Origin: CAZJBS01 sp964544475
GTDB lineage: Bacteria > CLD3 > SB21
Reading direction: 5' to 3'
NCBI GenBank assembly: GCA_964544475.1
Contig: CAZJBS010000014.1
Span: 1-64,000, forward strand
Length of the DNA stretch: 64,000 nt
Shown one piece after another: positions 7,609-16,400 of this stretch; positions within the stretch are counted from its first letter, which is position 1, and every line of letters begins with the position of its first letter. Made by a program: the position numbers and the translations under genes. Under the pieces are notes generated by a model that saw nothing but the letters and a program-made list of their open reading frames with translations, was not told the DNA's origin and made no database searches.

Positions 7609-8967
7609 ATGAGTTTCAAAGTGTTGGTGGTTTCGGGTCTGGCGGTGGCCGCCGTTCTGGCGCTCGTGGCTGTCGGGCGTGCAGGTGACGGACGATCTTC
7701 GAAGATATTCCCTTACGAGATGACGTCGATCCGATTGGATAACGGCCTGACTGTGATTGCAATACCTTATGACAGTCCGGGCATCGTGGCTCATTACACA
7801 GTGGTCCGCACCGGCAGCCGCAACGAAGTGGAGCCCGGAAAGTCCGGTTTTGCGCACTTCTTCGAGCACATGATGTTCCGTGGAACGGAAAAATATTCCG
7901 CCGATACGTATTCGCGGGAATTAAAAATCATGGGGGCCGACAATAACGCGTTTACAGAGGACGACTGGACCTGTTACCATACGGTTTTGCCGTCCAGTGG
8001 GTTGGAGAAGATCATGGATATGGAAGCGGATCGATTCATGAATCTGAAATACTCGGAATCGGATTTCAAGACCGAAGCCGGCGCCATTCTTGGTGAATAC
8101 AACAAGAGTTATTCCGGCCAGTATCTTGCCGTGTTTGAAAAGCTTCATGAACTGGCCTTTCAAAAACACACGTATGGTCATACGACCATGGGATACCTCA
8201 AAGACATCAAAGATATGCCCAACCAATATGCGTATAGTCTTGAGTTCTATGACCGGTGGTATCGACCTGAGAATTGCGCCGTTATCGTGGTGGGCGATTT
8301 TGATGTCAAACATCTTCAGGAACTCGCCACGAAGTACTATTCAGGCTGGAAGCGGAGGGATTACCAGCAGACCTTGCCCGTGGAAGAGTTGCAGAAGTCA
8401 GCGAGGCGGGGGAGTATTGCTTGGCCAAGCCCCACGTTGCCGCTGATTTTCAAGGGCTACAAGGCTGCCGTGTTCTCCACACAATCAAAGGACTATGCTG
8501 CCCTGGACGTTCTTGGCGCCTATGTCTTCGGCGAAACGTCGGCGCTATACAAGGAGCTCGTGCTGGACAAGCAGTTGGTGGAGTTCCTAGGCTGTGAAAA
8601 TCCAGCTCGTCGTGACCCGCCGCTTTTTTACATCTATTCGAGGGTCAAGAATGAAGAACATCTGGCCGCTGTCGAAAGCGCCATTGAAACCGCGCTGGAA
8701 AAGGCCAAATCTGAACCCATCAGTGAAAACGACTTGAAAGCCATCAAAAGCCGGTTGAAGTATTCCTTTGCGATGAGTCTCGACAATCCCGACCGCGTGG
8801 CCGTGACGATTGGCCAATTCGTCAACCTGACGGGCGATCCGGACGCCGTCAATGCCCTCTATGCGCGCTATGACGAACTGACCGCGCAAGACGTTATGAA
8901 TGCAGCGAAAACGTATTTTGAAAGGAATCGTTGCACGACCGTCCTTCTGAAACAAGCGAACCAATAA
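7609..8967 (+). CDS. M16 family zinc peptidase, active subunit, exported
   Basis: A 452-residue insulinase/pitrilysin-family peptidase. The inverted zinc motif HxxEH is present as HFFEH (about residues 83-87) followed by MMFRGT, and the distal zinc-ligand region TEAGAILGEYN lies near 150-162. The N-terminus is a hydrophobic signal (VLVVSGLAVAAVLALVAVGRAG), so it acts in the periplasm or outer membrane space. ATG at 7609 has a perfect GGAGG site at 7599-7603; ATG at 7597 is upstream of that site and rejected. The partner gene at 9001 encodes an M16 homologue without the zinc motif, matching the known active/inactive heterodimer design. Both lie between the two E1-alpha genes. Confidence 0.92.
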   Translation: MSFKVLVVSGLAVAAVLALVAVGRAGDGRSSKIFPYEMTSIRLDNGLTVIAIPYDSPGIVAHYTVVRTGSRNEVEPGKSGFAHFFEHMMFRGTEKYSADTYSRELKIMGADNNAFTEDDWTCYHTVLPSSGLEKIMDMEADRFMNLKYSESDFKTEAGAILGEYNKSYSGQYLAVFEKLHELAFQKHTYGHTTMGYLKDIKDMPNQYAYSLEFYDRWYRPENCAVIVVGDFDVKHLQELATKYYSGWKRRDYQQTLPVEELQKSARRGSIAWPSPTLPLIFKGYKAAVFSTQSKDYAALDVLGAYVFGETSALYKELVLDKQLVEFLGCENPARRDPPLFYIYSRVKNEEHLAAVESAIETALEKAKSEPISENDLKAIKSRLKYSFAMSLDNPDRVAVTIGQFVNLTGDPDAVNALYARYDELTAQDVMNAAKTYFERNRCTTVLLKQANQ

Positions 8968-9000
8968 ACCCACCGGAAGAAACCGCCAAAGGTGATGGAT

Positions 9001-10494
9001 ATGATACGTAATAATATTATGTGGATCGGAACGCTGGCCATCCTGTGGGTTGCCTGTGCACCGAAGGGAAAAGATATGAAATTCATCCTGGACAAAAACA
9101 CGTCGGATATTGTTTCCTTCCGAATTCAGTTCAGCACGGGTTCCAAGGACGATCCAACCGGCAAGCAAGGACTGAATGCCCTGACTGCGATGATGATTTC
9201 GGAAGGCGGCTCAACGGTCCTGACCTATGAAGAAGTGCGCAAGGCCCTGTACCCCATGGCCGCCACCATCAGCGTGATTGCTGACAAAGAAGCGACGACG
9301 TTTGTCGGGCAGTGCCACCGCGATAGTCTGGATCATTTCTATGATATCCTGACCTCGCTCATCCTGTCACCACGATTTGATGAGACCGATTTTAAGCGCA
9401 ATCGTGAAATCACGATCAGCTATCTTAAGAACACGCTTCGTCATAATGACGACGAAAACCTGGGCAAGTGGACATTGCAAACTGAACTATACAAGAACCA
9501 CCCGTACGGGCATGTGGACGAAGGAACGGTTCAAAGCCTGGATTCGATGACCCTGGATGACGTCAAGGCCTTTTACAAGGCCCGATACGGCCGCCAGGGG
9601 CTCATTTTTGGCATGGCGGGCAATTATCCGGAGTCTCTCGTCAAACGTCTGGAAACCGATTTTGGCAAACTACCCGATCTCGGCGGTGAGAAAAAGCCGC
9701 TTCCGGCTCCGGAGTCGATCGAGGATCTCGAAATTACGATTGTCCAAAAGGAAGCAATTGCCACAGCCATATCCATGGGCTATCCCATTGCGATCAACCG
9801 TTCTCATCCGGATTTCTATGCGTTGTTTCTCGCCAATTCGTATTTCGGTGAACATCGCACGTTCAACGGGGTGCTTCAGGATCGCCTGCGCGAAAAACGC
9901 GGTATGAATTACGGCAATTATTCCTACATCGAGAATTTTGTGCAGGATGGCCGCACGACTTTTGTCCTGCCAAATATTCCCAGACAGCAGCAGTATTTCT
10001 CCATATGGATCCGGCCGGTCACCCACCAGAATGCATTATTTGCCGTGCGCTGTGCGCTCTATGAACTAAACAAGGTCGTCGAAAAGGGCCTCACCCAGGA
10101 GCAGTTCGAACTTGCCCGGCAATTCATCATCAACTATTCCAAACTATTCATCCAAACCCAGAACCGAAGATTGGGTTACATGATGGATTCCGAATGGTAT
10201 GGCACGGAAATGTTCCAGAAAAGACTGGAGAAAGAACTGATGGCCTTGAACGCCAACGAGGTTAATTCTGTGATCAAGAAGTACTGGCAATCGAAAAATC
10301 TGAAAGTCGTTATTGTGACGAAAGATGCCGAGGCCGTGAAGAGGGGGCTTCTCGAAGGCGCGGCTACTCCAATCAATTACCCGGCTGCCAAACCCGCTCA
10401 GGACATTCTCGACGAGGACAAAATCGTGGAGAGTTATCCTTTGAATATCAACAAGATGAAGATCAAGATCGTCAAGGCGGAGGAATTGTTTTGA
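9001..10494 (+). CDS. M16 family peptidase-like lipoprotein, catalytically inactive partner
   Basis: A 497-residue M16-fold protein. The region where HxxEH should be reads GLNALTAMM, so the zinc site is lost. Substrate-binding features are kept: HPYGH in the middle and the C-terminal domain motif LREKRGMNYGNYSY. The N-terminus is a lipoprotein signal ending in the lipobox WVAC with the lipidated Cys at residue 19. In known pairs the inactive subunit holds substrate while the active one cleaves. ATG at 9001 is chosen because AAAGGTG lies 6 bases before it; ATG 8995 and GTG 8992 are in frame. It is separated from the active subunit by 33 bases, so they are one operon. Confidence 0.9.
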   Translation: MIRNNIMWIGTLAILWVACAPKGKDMKFILDKNTSDIVSFRIQFSTGSKDDPTGKQGLNALTAMMISEGGSTVLTYEEVRKALYPMAATISVIADKEATTFVGQCHRDSLDHFYDILTSLILSPRFDETDFKRNREITISYLKNTLRHNDDENLGKWTLQTELYKNHPYGHVDEGTVQSLDSMTLDDVKAFYKARYGRQGLIFGMAGNYPESLVKRLETDFGKLPDLGGEKKPLPAPESIEDLEITIVQKEAIATAISMGYPIAINRSHPDFYALFLANSYFGEHRTFNGVLQDRLREKRGMNYGNYSYIENFVQDGRTTFVLPNIPRQQQYFSIWIRPVTHQNALFAVRCALYELNKVVEKGLTQEQFELARQFIINYSKLFIQTQNRRLGYMMDSEWYGTEMFQKRLEKELMALNANEVNSVIKKYWQSKNLKVVIVTKDAEAVKRGLLEGAATPINYPAAKPAQDILDEDKIVESYPLNINKMKIKIVKAEELF

Positions 10495-10531
10495 GTGTTG
10501 CTCCCTTGATGACCACAAAGGATGACCCGGT

Positions 10532-11599
10532 TTGAAGAAGAAGGCGGAGAAAAGAAATCAAAAAGGGGTCGACAGTCCTCGCGAAAAAAAGATCGAGAAG
10601 ACGTTCCTGACCTCGGGCGATCTGGATTTGTCCATGTACGAGCCGACGGCTGAACAAAAGAAGGACCTTTACCGTCTTCTGTTGCTCAACCGGGCTTTTG
10701 ACGATCGCATCTCCAAGTTATATCGTCAAGGGAAGATCATTGGCGCGGCGTATGGCAGCCGGGGGCAGGAGGCCACGAGCATAGGTTCTGCCTATGCGCT
10801 GGCCAAAGCGGACGTGGTCGGTCCGATCATTCGGAATGCCGGGTCCATCATCGCGCGTGGATTGCCGGTCAGGAATTTTCTTTCGAATTTCGTAGGGAAG
10901 GTGACGACGCCCACGGCCGGACGTGATGGCAATTCCCATTTGGGCGATCTTGAGTTGGGCGTCTTTGCGCCAATCTCGCACCTTGGCAGCCTGGTCATCA
11001 ATCTTGCAGGTTGCGCCCTTGCCTTCAAGATGAAACGAGAGCCGCGCGTGGCGCTGACATACATCGGCGACGGGGGCACCTCCACGGCAGAGTTTCACGA
11101 GGGCCTGAATATGGCCGCTGTTTGGAAATTGCCGTTTGTGTGCATCATCGAAAACAATCAGTGGGCGTATTCGACTCCGACCGGCCGCCAGTCCGGCCTC
11201 AAAGACCTTGCCGTCAAGGGCAAAGCCTACGGCATGGAAGCGATCGCGATGGATGGGAATGACGTCTTTGAGGTGTATCGGGTATGCAAATATGCGATTG
11301 AAAAAGCGCGTTCGGGCGCCGGCCCCATCCTTCTGGAATCGAAGACGATGCGCATGAAGGGTCACGCGGAGCACGACGACGCATTCTATGTGCCAAAGGC
11401 CCAGTTTGAGGAATGGCGGAAGAAAGATCCCATCGAATGGTGCGAAAAAACCCTGATCAGCGAAGGGATCATTACGGCGCAGCAAAGCAACGAGATCAAG
11501 AACGGCGTAATCCAGGAAATGGAAGAAGCCGAGGCCTTTGCCCTTGACGCGGCGTTTCCGAATGCCGTTGACGTTCTGGAGGGCGTTTATGCACCCTAA
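10532..11599 (+). CDS. 2-oxoacid dehydrogenase E1 component, alpha subunit (second, divergent copy)
   Basis: A 355-residue E1-alpha paralogue with intact GDGG...ENN TPP-binding motif (about residues 179-209) and the same FHEGLNMAAVWKLPFV stretch as the copy at 6557. It differs in the active-site region: IIRNAGSIIARG replaces HRDIGAHFARG, losing both histidines, and the loop reads GRDGNSHLGD. This points to different substrate preference or altered activity. It has a highly basic N-terminal extension of about 30 residues. The start is probably the TTG at 10532, with AAAGGA upstream; no ATG occurs before the conserved domain except the one at residue 35. It follows the M16 pair by 37 bases. Confidence 0.88.
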   Translation: MKKKAEKRNQKGVDSPREKKIEKTFLTSGDLDLSMYEPTAEQKKDLYRLLLLNRAFDDRISKLYRQGKIIGAAYGSRGQEATSIGSAYALAKADVVGPIIRNAGSIIARGLPVRNFLSNFVGKVTTPTAGRDGNSHLGDLELGVFAPISHLGSLVINLAGCALAFKMKREPRVALTYIGDGGTSTAEFHEGLNMAAVWKLPFVCIIENNQWAYSTPTGRQSGLKDLAVKGKAYGMEAIAMDGNDVFEVYRVCKYAIEKARSGAGPILLESKTMRMKGHAEHDDAFYVPKAQFEEWRKKDPIEWCEKTLISEGIITAQQSNEIKNGVIQEMEEAEAFALDAAFPNAVDVLEGVYAP

Positions 11600-11635
11600 C
11601 CTGTCCGTGACACTCAACCAAAGGAAAACCGGCTT

Positions 11636-12280
11636 ATGAGACTTGACAAGCTCATTCAGGCATTGTTGCCGCATGACGAGAAGTTTTACGGCTATTTCGA
11701 AGATTCCGCCCGATGTCTGGTGCAGACAGCCGTGCTGATGAAGCAGATGTCGGCTCCGACGTATGTGGAACGGGAGAACATCGTGCGACAGATACATGAT
11801 CTTGAGCACCAGTGTGATGCCATCACGCACAAGATTTTTGCCGAATTGAATGCCACATTTGTGACGCCCTTTGACCGGGAAGACATCCACCACCTGGCGA
11901 CAGCGTTGGACGATATTCTCGATTATATGGATGGCTCCGCCGGGCGTTTTGTGCTTTACAAAGTCAAGGAGTGCCCGGAAGATATGGTCAAATTGGCCGA
12001 GATCATCCATTGGCAGGTGATTGAATTGGAGAAAGGGATTCATTGTCTCCGGCATTTGGAAAAACCGAACAATCTCCGTGCGGTCATAGAAAAAGTGAAC
12101 GAACTTGAAAATCAGGCCGATTCAATTTTCGAAGAAGCCGTTGCGCAGTTGTTTGATCGTGAAAAGGACCCGATCTACATCATCAAACTGAAGGAGATTC
12201 TGGTGGGGCTCGAAACGGCCACAGACAAATGTGAAGACGTGGCCAATGTACTCGAGTCGCTATTGATCAAACACGCCTGA
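11636..12280 (+). CDS. DUF47/PhoU-like phosphate transport regulator
   Basis: A 214-residue, mostly helical protein of the DUF47 (TIGR00153-like) family, related to PhoU. It contains ExxxD metal-binding type motifs in the helices, for example EHQCDAI near 57-63, FDREDIHHLATALDDILDYMD around 80-100 and NELENQAD near 155. Members of this family are encoded beside Pit transporters and modulate phosphate uptake. The Pit gene begins 12 bases after its stop, which strongly supports this role. ATG at 11636 has AAAGGA upstream. Confidence 0.9.
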   Translation: MRLDKLIQALLPHDEKFYGYFEDSARCLVQTAVLMKQMSAPTYVERENIVRQIHDLEHQCDAITHKIFAELNATFVTPFDREDIHHLATALDDILDYMDGSAGRFVLYKVKECPEDMVKLAEIIHWQVIELEKGIHCLRHLEKPNNLRAVIEKVNELENQADSIFEEAVAQLFDREKDPIYIIKLKEILVGLETATDKCEDVANVLESLLIKHA

Positions 12281-12292
12281 GGAGCACGGAAC

Positions 12293-13279
12293 ATGCTGAC
12301 CCTGGTTATTACGATCATCCTTATTGCGTTGATATTTGACTTTCTCAATGGCTTTCATGATTCGGCCAATTCAATCGCCACGATTGTCTCCACCCGCGTA
12401 CTGACGCCAAGAAAAGCCGTCATGTGGGCGGCCTTCTTTAATCTGGTTGCGGCCTTCCTTTTCGATGTGCACGTCGCGAAGACCATTGGCAAAGGCCTTA
12501 TCGAATTGGCGGCCATCAACGAATACGTGATCCTTTCGGGGCTACTTGGGGCAATTTTCTGGAATCTGATCACGTGGTATTATGGGATACCCTCCAGTTC
12601 TTCCCATGCGTTGATGGGTGGATATGCGGGAGCCGCCATTGCGAAAATGGGATTTGGCTGTCTGATATTCGACGGCTGGCTGAAAACCGTGGTTTTCATA
12701 GCTGTGGCGCCCATGATGGGAATGTTCATGGGTTTTTTGTTCATGCTGCTCCTGCAATGGATGTTCCATAACAAACCTTCATCCAAAATCAATGGCGCGT
12801 TTCGCAAACTGCAATTGGTGTCCGCCGCGTTCTACAGTCTTGGGCATGGCACCAACGACGCCCAGAAAACCATGGGGGTCATCACCGGTCTGCTACTGAC
12901 CGCAGGATACCTGAAGGAATTTGAAGTTCCTTTTTGGGTTGTTTTGCTGTCCCACCTCGCCATAGCGCTTGGAACGATGTTTGGCGGATGGCGCATCGTA
13001 AAAACGATGGGTCAGAAGATAACCAAACTGAAACCGGTAGGTGGATTTTGCGCCGAAACGGCCGGAGCCGTGACGCTTTTGGTGACGGCCTTTGGCGGCA
13101 TAGCCGTCAGTACGACTCATACCATAACCGGAGCTATCATGGGCGTCGGGGCTACAAAGCGTGTGTCCGCCGTCCGATGGGGTTTGGCTGGCAATATCGT
13201 CACGGCCTGGATACTCACCATACCGGCATCCGCGTTGGTGGGGGCCGTATGTTTCTGGATTTCCCTTCTGTTTTCATGA
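12293..13279 (+). CDS. pit: Inorganic phosphate transporter, Pit family
   Basis: A 328-residue polytopic membrane protein of the PiT family, a low-affinity metal-phosphate symporter. Both halves carry the family signature: GFHDSANSIATIV near residue 21-33 and HGTNDAQKTMGVI near 185-197. About nine to ten hydrophobic segments are visible. It sits between the DUF47 regulator and a phosphatase gene, forming a compact phosphate acquisition set. A GGAGCACGG ribosome site precedes the ATG. Metal co-substrate cannot be read from sequence. Confidence 0.93.
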   Translation: MLTLVITIILIALIFDFLNGFHDSANSIATIVSTRVLTPRKAVMWAAFFNLVAAFLFDVHVAKTIGKGLIELAAINEYVILSGLLGAIFWNLITWYYGIPSSSSHALMGGYAGAAIAKMGFGCLIFDGWLKTVVFIAVAPMMGMFMGFLFMLLLQWMFHNKPSSKINGAFRKLQLVSAAFYSLGHGTNDAQKTMGVITGLLLTAGYLKEFEVPFWVVLLSHLAIALGTMFGGWRIVKTMGQKITKLKPVGGFCAETAGAVTLLVTAFGGIAVSTTHTITGAIMGVGATKRVSAVRWGLAGNIVTAWILTIPASALVGAVCFWISLLFS

Positions 13280-13291
13280 CCGGAGTTTACG

Positions 13292-14971
13292 ATGAAATCT
13301 AGTCGGTATCTATTGCTCCTTGTACTGCTGGCCGTCGGCTGTTCGAAGCCGGGAAGCGTCGAAAAACAAATCAAACCAAAGTTAATTGTCTTTCTGAGCC
13401 TTGATCAGTTTCGGTATGATTACCTGAGCCTGTTCAAACAATATTTTGTCTCGGACGGCCTCAATTTCCTGCTTCGACAGGGCGCCGTATTTGACGACTG
13501 TAAATATCTGCAGGCCACGACGCATACAGCCGTTGGCCACAGCGTCATGGCGAGCGGTTCATATCCTTACAAGACCGGCATCGTGGCGAACGATTGGTAC
13601 GATGAGGATCTCGGGCGGAGCATCTATTCAGTGTACGACGAGGATGTGCGCCTGGTCGGGGCCGAGCAAAGAACGGACCTGTGGACATCTTCCCCACGAA
13701 ATTTTATCGGGAGTACCGTCGGAGATCAGCTGAAGTTGCATACGATGGGACGCGCCAGAGTCTTCAGCGTATCCAATAAGGACCGGGCGGCGATATTGAT
13801 GGGAGGTAAGATGGCCGACGCCGCATACTGGATCGATGACGACCTTGGTGAAATCGTAACGAGCACATATTATGCGGATCGATACCCGGATTGGATGGTG
13901 GCGTATCGCAAGGAGAAACCATTGACCCGATGGATGGGACGCGAATGGACGCTCACCTTACCGGAGGATCGCTATCCGGTCGTTGATGCAACGCTCAGGA
14001 CGTTCTATGATGTGCGGTATGGTATGGGAGCATCCTTTCCGCATACTATTGGAACCGCTGATGGACGGCCGACGAAAGACTATTTTCACGCGGTGAGAAG
14101 TTCGCCATTCGGAGCAGAAGCGATTATTGAATTTGCTCAGAAACTCGTCGTTGAGGAAAAGCTCGGCCACCATGATGAAACAGACTTGCTCTGCCTGAGC
14201 ATTTCGGTGACCGATCGCGTGGCCCATGAATATGGTCCCATGAGTGCAGAGCTCATGGACGCGGTCGTCAAATTGGATCGCTACCTCAGTTCATTCTTTC
14301 GATTTATTGGCCACGAAGTTGGGCATGACAATGTTTTGTATGTGCTGACAGCCGATCATGGGGGAGCGCCGATTCCCGAAATAGCTGCAAGCCTTGGCAT
14401 GGAGGCCGGGCGGATCAATCTGGATTCGGTACAGGTGTTCATCGAAACGCTCATGCAAAAGAAGTACGGGAGCCTTTCCGGCAAGAACAGATACGTTTCC
14501 ATGATCAGTGATCCGAATATCTATCTGAATGAGACCGTCTTGTCCGAGAAAAATATTGATAAAAAAGCCGCCGAAGACTATATTGCGCGGTCTCTAAAGG
14601 CCGAATTTAGAGCCATTTACAGAGTCTATCGGGATGTCGATATCCAATCCGGAGAGGTCATGCCCGATATGATCTCTCAGCATGTGATACGAAACTTCTT
14701 TCCGGGACGCAGTGGTGATCTTGTAGTCGTGCTGAAGCCGTATTATGTGTGGGATTGGGACACGAAAGGCACGGATCACGGACAACCCTATTCGTACGAT
14801 ACGCACGTGCCTCTGGTTTTTGCCGGGAAAAAGTGGATCAAAGCGGGGCGTTACACGGAAACCTGTTCACCGGCAGATATCGCGCCGACGTTGTCGGAAA
14901 TCCTCCAGATCGAGTCTCCGGCCGGCAACGACGGGTTCATCCTCGGTCAGGCTCTGCACAAGATCCGATGA
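13292..14971 (+). CDS. PafA-type alkaline phosphatase lipoprotein
   Basis: A 559-residue alkaline phosphatase superfamily enzyme of the type I phosphodiesterase/PafA branch. The nucleophile is Thr79 in THTAVGH, the first metal ligand Asp38 in LDQFRYD, and further ligands lie in SVTDRVAHEYGP and TADHGGAP (about 353). A lipoprotein signal ends in AVGC with Cys17, so it is anchored in the periplasm-facing membrane. It would release phosphate from monoesters for uptake by the Pit transporter encoded 12 bases upstream. PafA enzymes are broad phosphomonoesterases; the exact substrate is not predictable. Confidence 0.9.
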   Translation: MKSSRYLLLLVLLAVGCSKPGSVEKQIKPKLIVFLSLDQFRYDYLSLFKQYFVSDGLNFLLRQGAVFDDCKYLQATTHTAVGHSVMASGSYPYKTGIVANDWYDEDLGRSIYSVYDEDVRLVGAEQRTDLWTSSPRNFIGSTVGDQLKLHTMGRARVFSVSNKDRAAILMGGKMADAAYWIDDDLGEIVTSTYYADRYPDWMVAYRKEKPLTRWMGREWTLTLPEDRYPVVDATLRTFYDVRYGMGASFPHTIGTADGRPTKDYFHAVRSSPFGAEAIIEFAQKLVVEEKLGHHDETDLLCLSISVTDRVAHEYGPMSAELMDAVVKLDRYLSSFFRFIGHEVGHDNVLYVLTADHGGAPIPEIAASLGMEAGRINLDSVQVFIETLMQKKYGSLSGKNRYVSMISDPNIYLNETVLSEKNIDKKAAEDYIARSLKAEFRAIYRVYRDVDIQSGEVMPDMISQHVIRNFFPGRSGDLVVVLKPYYVWDWDTKGTDHGQPYSYDTHVPLVFAGKKWIKAGRYTETCSPADIAPTLSEILQIESPAGNDGFILGQALHKIR

Positions 14972-15012
14972 TAAAATTGGTTGATAACATCTCATTCAAA
15001 AGGAGTTCTACA

Positions 15013-15378
15013 ATGGCCAGCCTGCTCACCAACATCAAGTATGTCAGCTTATATGTTTCGGACTTCGAACGAGCGCTGGCTTTCTACAAGGATGGACTCG
15101 GATTGGATGTGACCTACATGGAAGATGGATTTGCCCAGTTCAATACAGAAGGGGCCATACTGACCATCGAACAGGGCGGAGAACGAAGCGAGAAACCAAA
15201 AGACTATCACAAGTCCGGCGTACTCGTACAGTTTGAAGTGGAGGATCTTCAAAAGACCGTGGGAACTCTGAAGTCGAAGAATGTCAAGTTCACCCAGGAT
15301 GTGAAGGAAGAGGATTTCGGCAGCACGGCCATCATTGTAGACCCCGACGGCCATCAGTTGCTTCTCCTGGAGCAATAA
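15013..15378 (+). CDS. VOC-superfamily (glyoxalase-like) protein
   Basis: A 121-residue single vicinal-oxygen-chelate domain with the paired beta-alpha-beta-beta-beta pattern. It opens with NIKYVSLYVSDFERALAFYKDGLGL and ends with the typical IIVDPDGHQLLLLEQ. The start at ATG 15013 has AAAAGGAG upstream; the frame runs open back to 14749 inside the phosphatase gene but that extension is not supported. Likely a metal-dependent small-molecule enzyme (glyoxalase, dioxygenase or resistance-type); no substrate can be assigned. It lies between the phosphatase and E1-beta genes in the same orientation. Confidence 0.88.
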   Translation: MASLLTNIKYVSLYVSDFERALAFYKDGLGLDVTYMEDGFAQFNTEGAILTIEQGGERSEKPKDYHKSGVLVQFEVEDLQKTVGTLKSKNVKFTQDVKEEDFGSTAIIVDPDGHQLLLLEQ

Positions 15379-15412
15379 CCGGCCAAAAAGAAACACTTTC
15401 AGAAGGATAGGC

Positions 15413-16390
15413 ATGGCCGTCATTACATATCTTGAAGCGATATCCATGGGTCTTCGGGAGGAGATGCGCCGGGATTCCAATGTGTTCCTGATCGGCGAGG
15501 ACATTGGCGTGTACGGCGGCGCTTTCAAGGTGACCAAGGGCTTTATCGACGAATTTGGGGCGGATCGAGTCATGGACACCCCTATTTCAGAAGCTGGTAT
15601 CATTGGAGTGTGTGTCGGCTCGGCCCTGATGGGACTGCGTCCGGTGGCTGAGATGCAATTCGCCGATTTTATTTCGTGCGGTTTCAACCAGTTGGTCAAC
15701 CAGGCAGCCAAAATCCATTACCGCTGGGGCGAGGCCGTGCCGATGGTGGTTCGTTGTCCGTCCGGCGGCGGCGTTCACGGAGGTCCTTTTCATTCCCAGA
15801 ACCCGGAAGCCTGGTTCTTCCACGTACCAGGTCTCAAAATCGTGTCCCCGTCAACGCCGTATGATGCCAAAGGGCTTGTGAAAGCAGCGATCAGGGACAA
15901 CAATCCTGTTTTGTATTTTGAACACAAATTTCTTTACCGTCGCATCAAAGGCGATGTACCCGAGGACGATTATGTTATTCCAATCGGCAAAGCCGACATC
16001 AAACGCGCCGGCACGGATGTCACGGTGGTCGCTTACAGTTCGGCCGTGCATTGGGCGTTGGAAGCGGCAGAGATCGCCGAAAAGGAGGACGGGCTCCAGG
16101 TCGAAGTTGTCGACTTGAGAAGCCTCCTTCCGTATGACAAAGACGCCATACGCGCATCCGTAAGAAAAACCAACAAAGTCATCATTGCCCACGAGGCAAC
16201 GCTCACGGGTGGCATTGGCGGCGATATTGCCGCCTTCATCAGTGAACACTGCTTTGAATATTTGGATGGCCCGGTCAAACGTCTCGCCTCGCTGGACACT
16301 CCGGTTCCGTACAGCCCGCCTCTGGAAGCCCATTTTCTACCAAACAAGGATAAGATGTTGGCGATGATCCGGGAACTGGCCGCCTATTGA
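15413..16390 (+). CDS. 2-oxoacid dehydrogenase E1 component, beta subunit
   Basis: A 325-residue transketolase-like E1-beta. It has the conserved GEDIGVYGGAFKVTKG near residues 28-43, DTPISEAGIIG, the active-site region HGGPFHSQNPEAWF (about 123-136) and a C-terminal transketolase domain with DLRSLLPYDKDAI. With an alpha subunit it forms the alpha2-beta2 TPP enzyme that decarboxylates pyruvate or a branched-chain 2-oxoacid and acylates lipoyl-E2. Two alpha candidates lie upstream (6557 and 10532); no E2 or E3 gene is visible in the window. ATG at 15413 has AGAAGGA upstream. Confidence 0.93.
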   Translation: MAVITYLEAISMGLREEMRRDSNVFLIGEDIGVYGGAFKVTKGFIDEFGADRVMDTPISEAGIIGVCVGSALMGLRPVAEMQFADFISCGFNQLVNQAAKIHYRWGEAVPMVVRCPSGGGVHGGPFHSQNPEAWFFHVPGLKIVSPSTPYDAKGLVKAAIRDNNPVLYFEHKFLYRRIKGDVPEDDYVIPIGKADIKRAGTDVTVVAYSSAVHWALEAAEIAEKEDGLQVEVVDLRSLLPYDKDAIRASVRKTNKVIIAHEATLTGGIGGDIAAFISEHCFEYLDGPVKRLASLDTPVPYSPPLEAHFLPNKDKMLAMIRELAAY

Positions 16391-16400
16391 TGGAAGATGT

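Noticed and set aside
10718..12055. Long minus-strand open frame (445 codons) opposite the second E1-alpha and the DUF47 gene
   Set aside because: It is a mirror of plus-strand codon bias, with no recognisable domain and no ribosome site; the plus-strand genes are certain.
14749..15012. N-terminal extension of the VOC gene into the phosphatase gene
   Set aside because: The ribosome site AAAAGGAG and ATG at 15013 mark the real start, and the extension has no VOC-like sequence.
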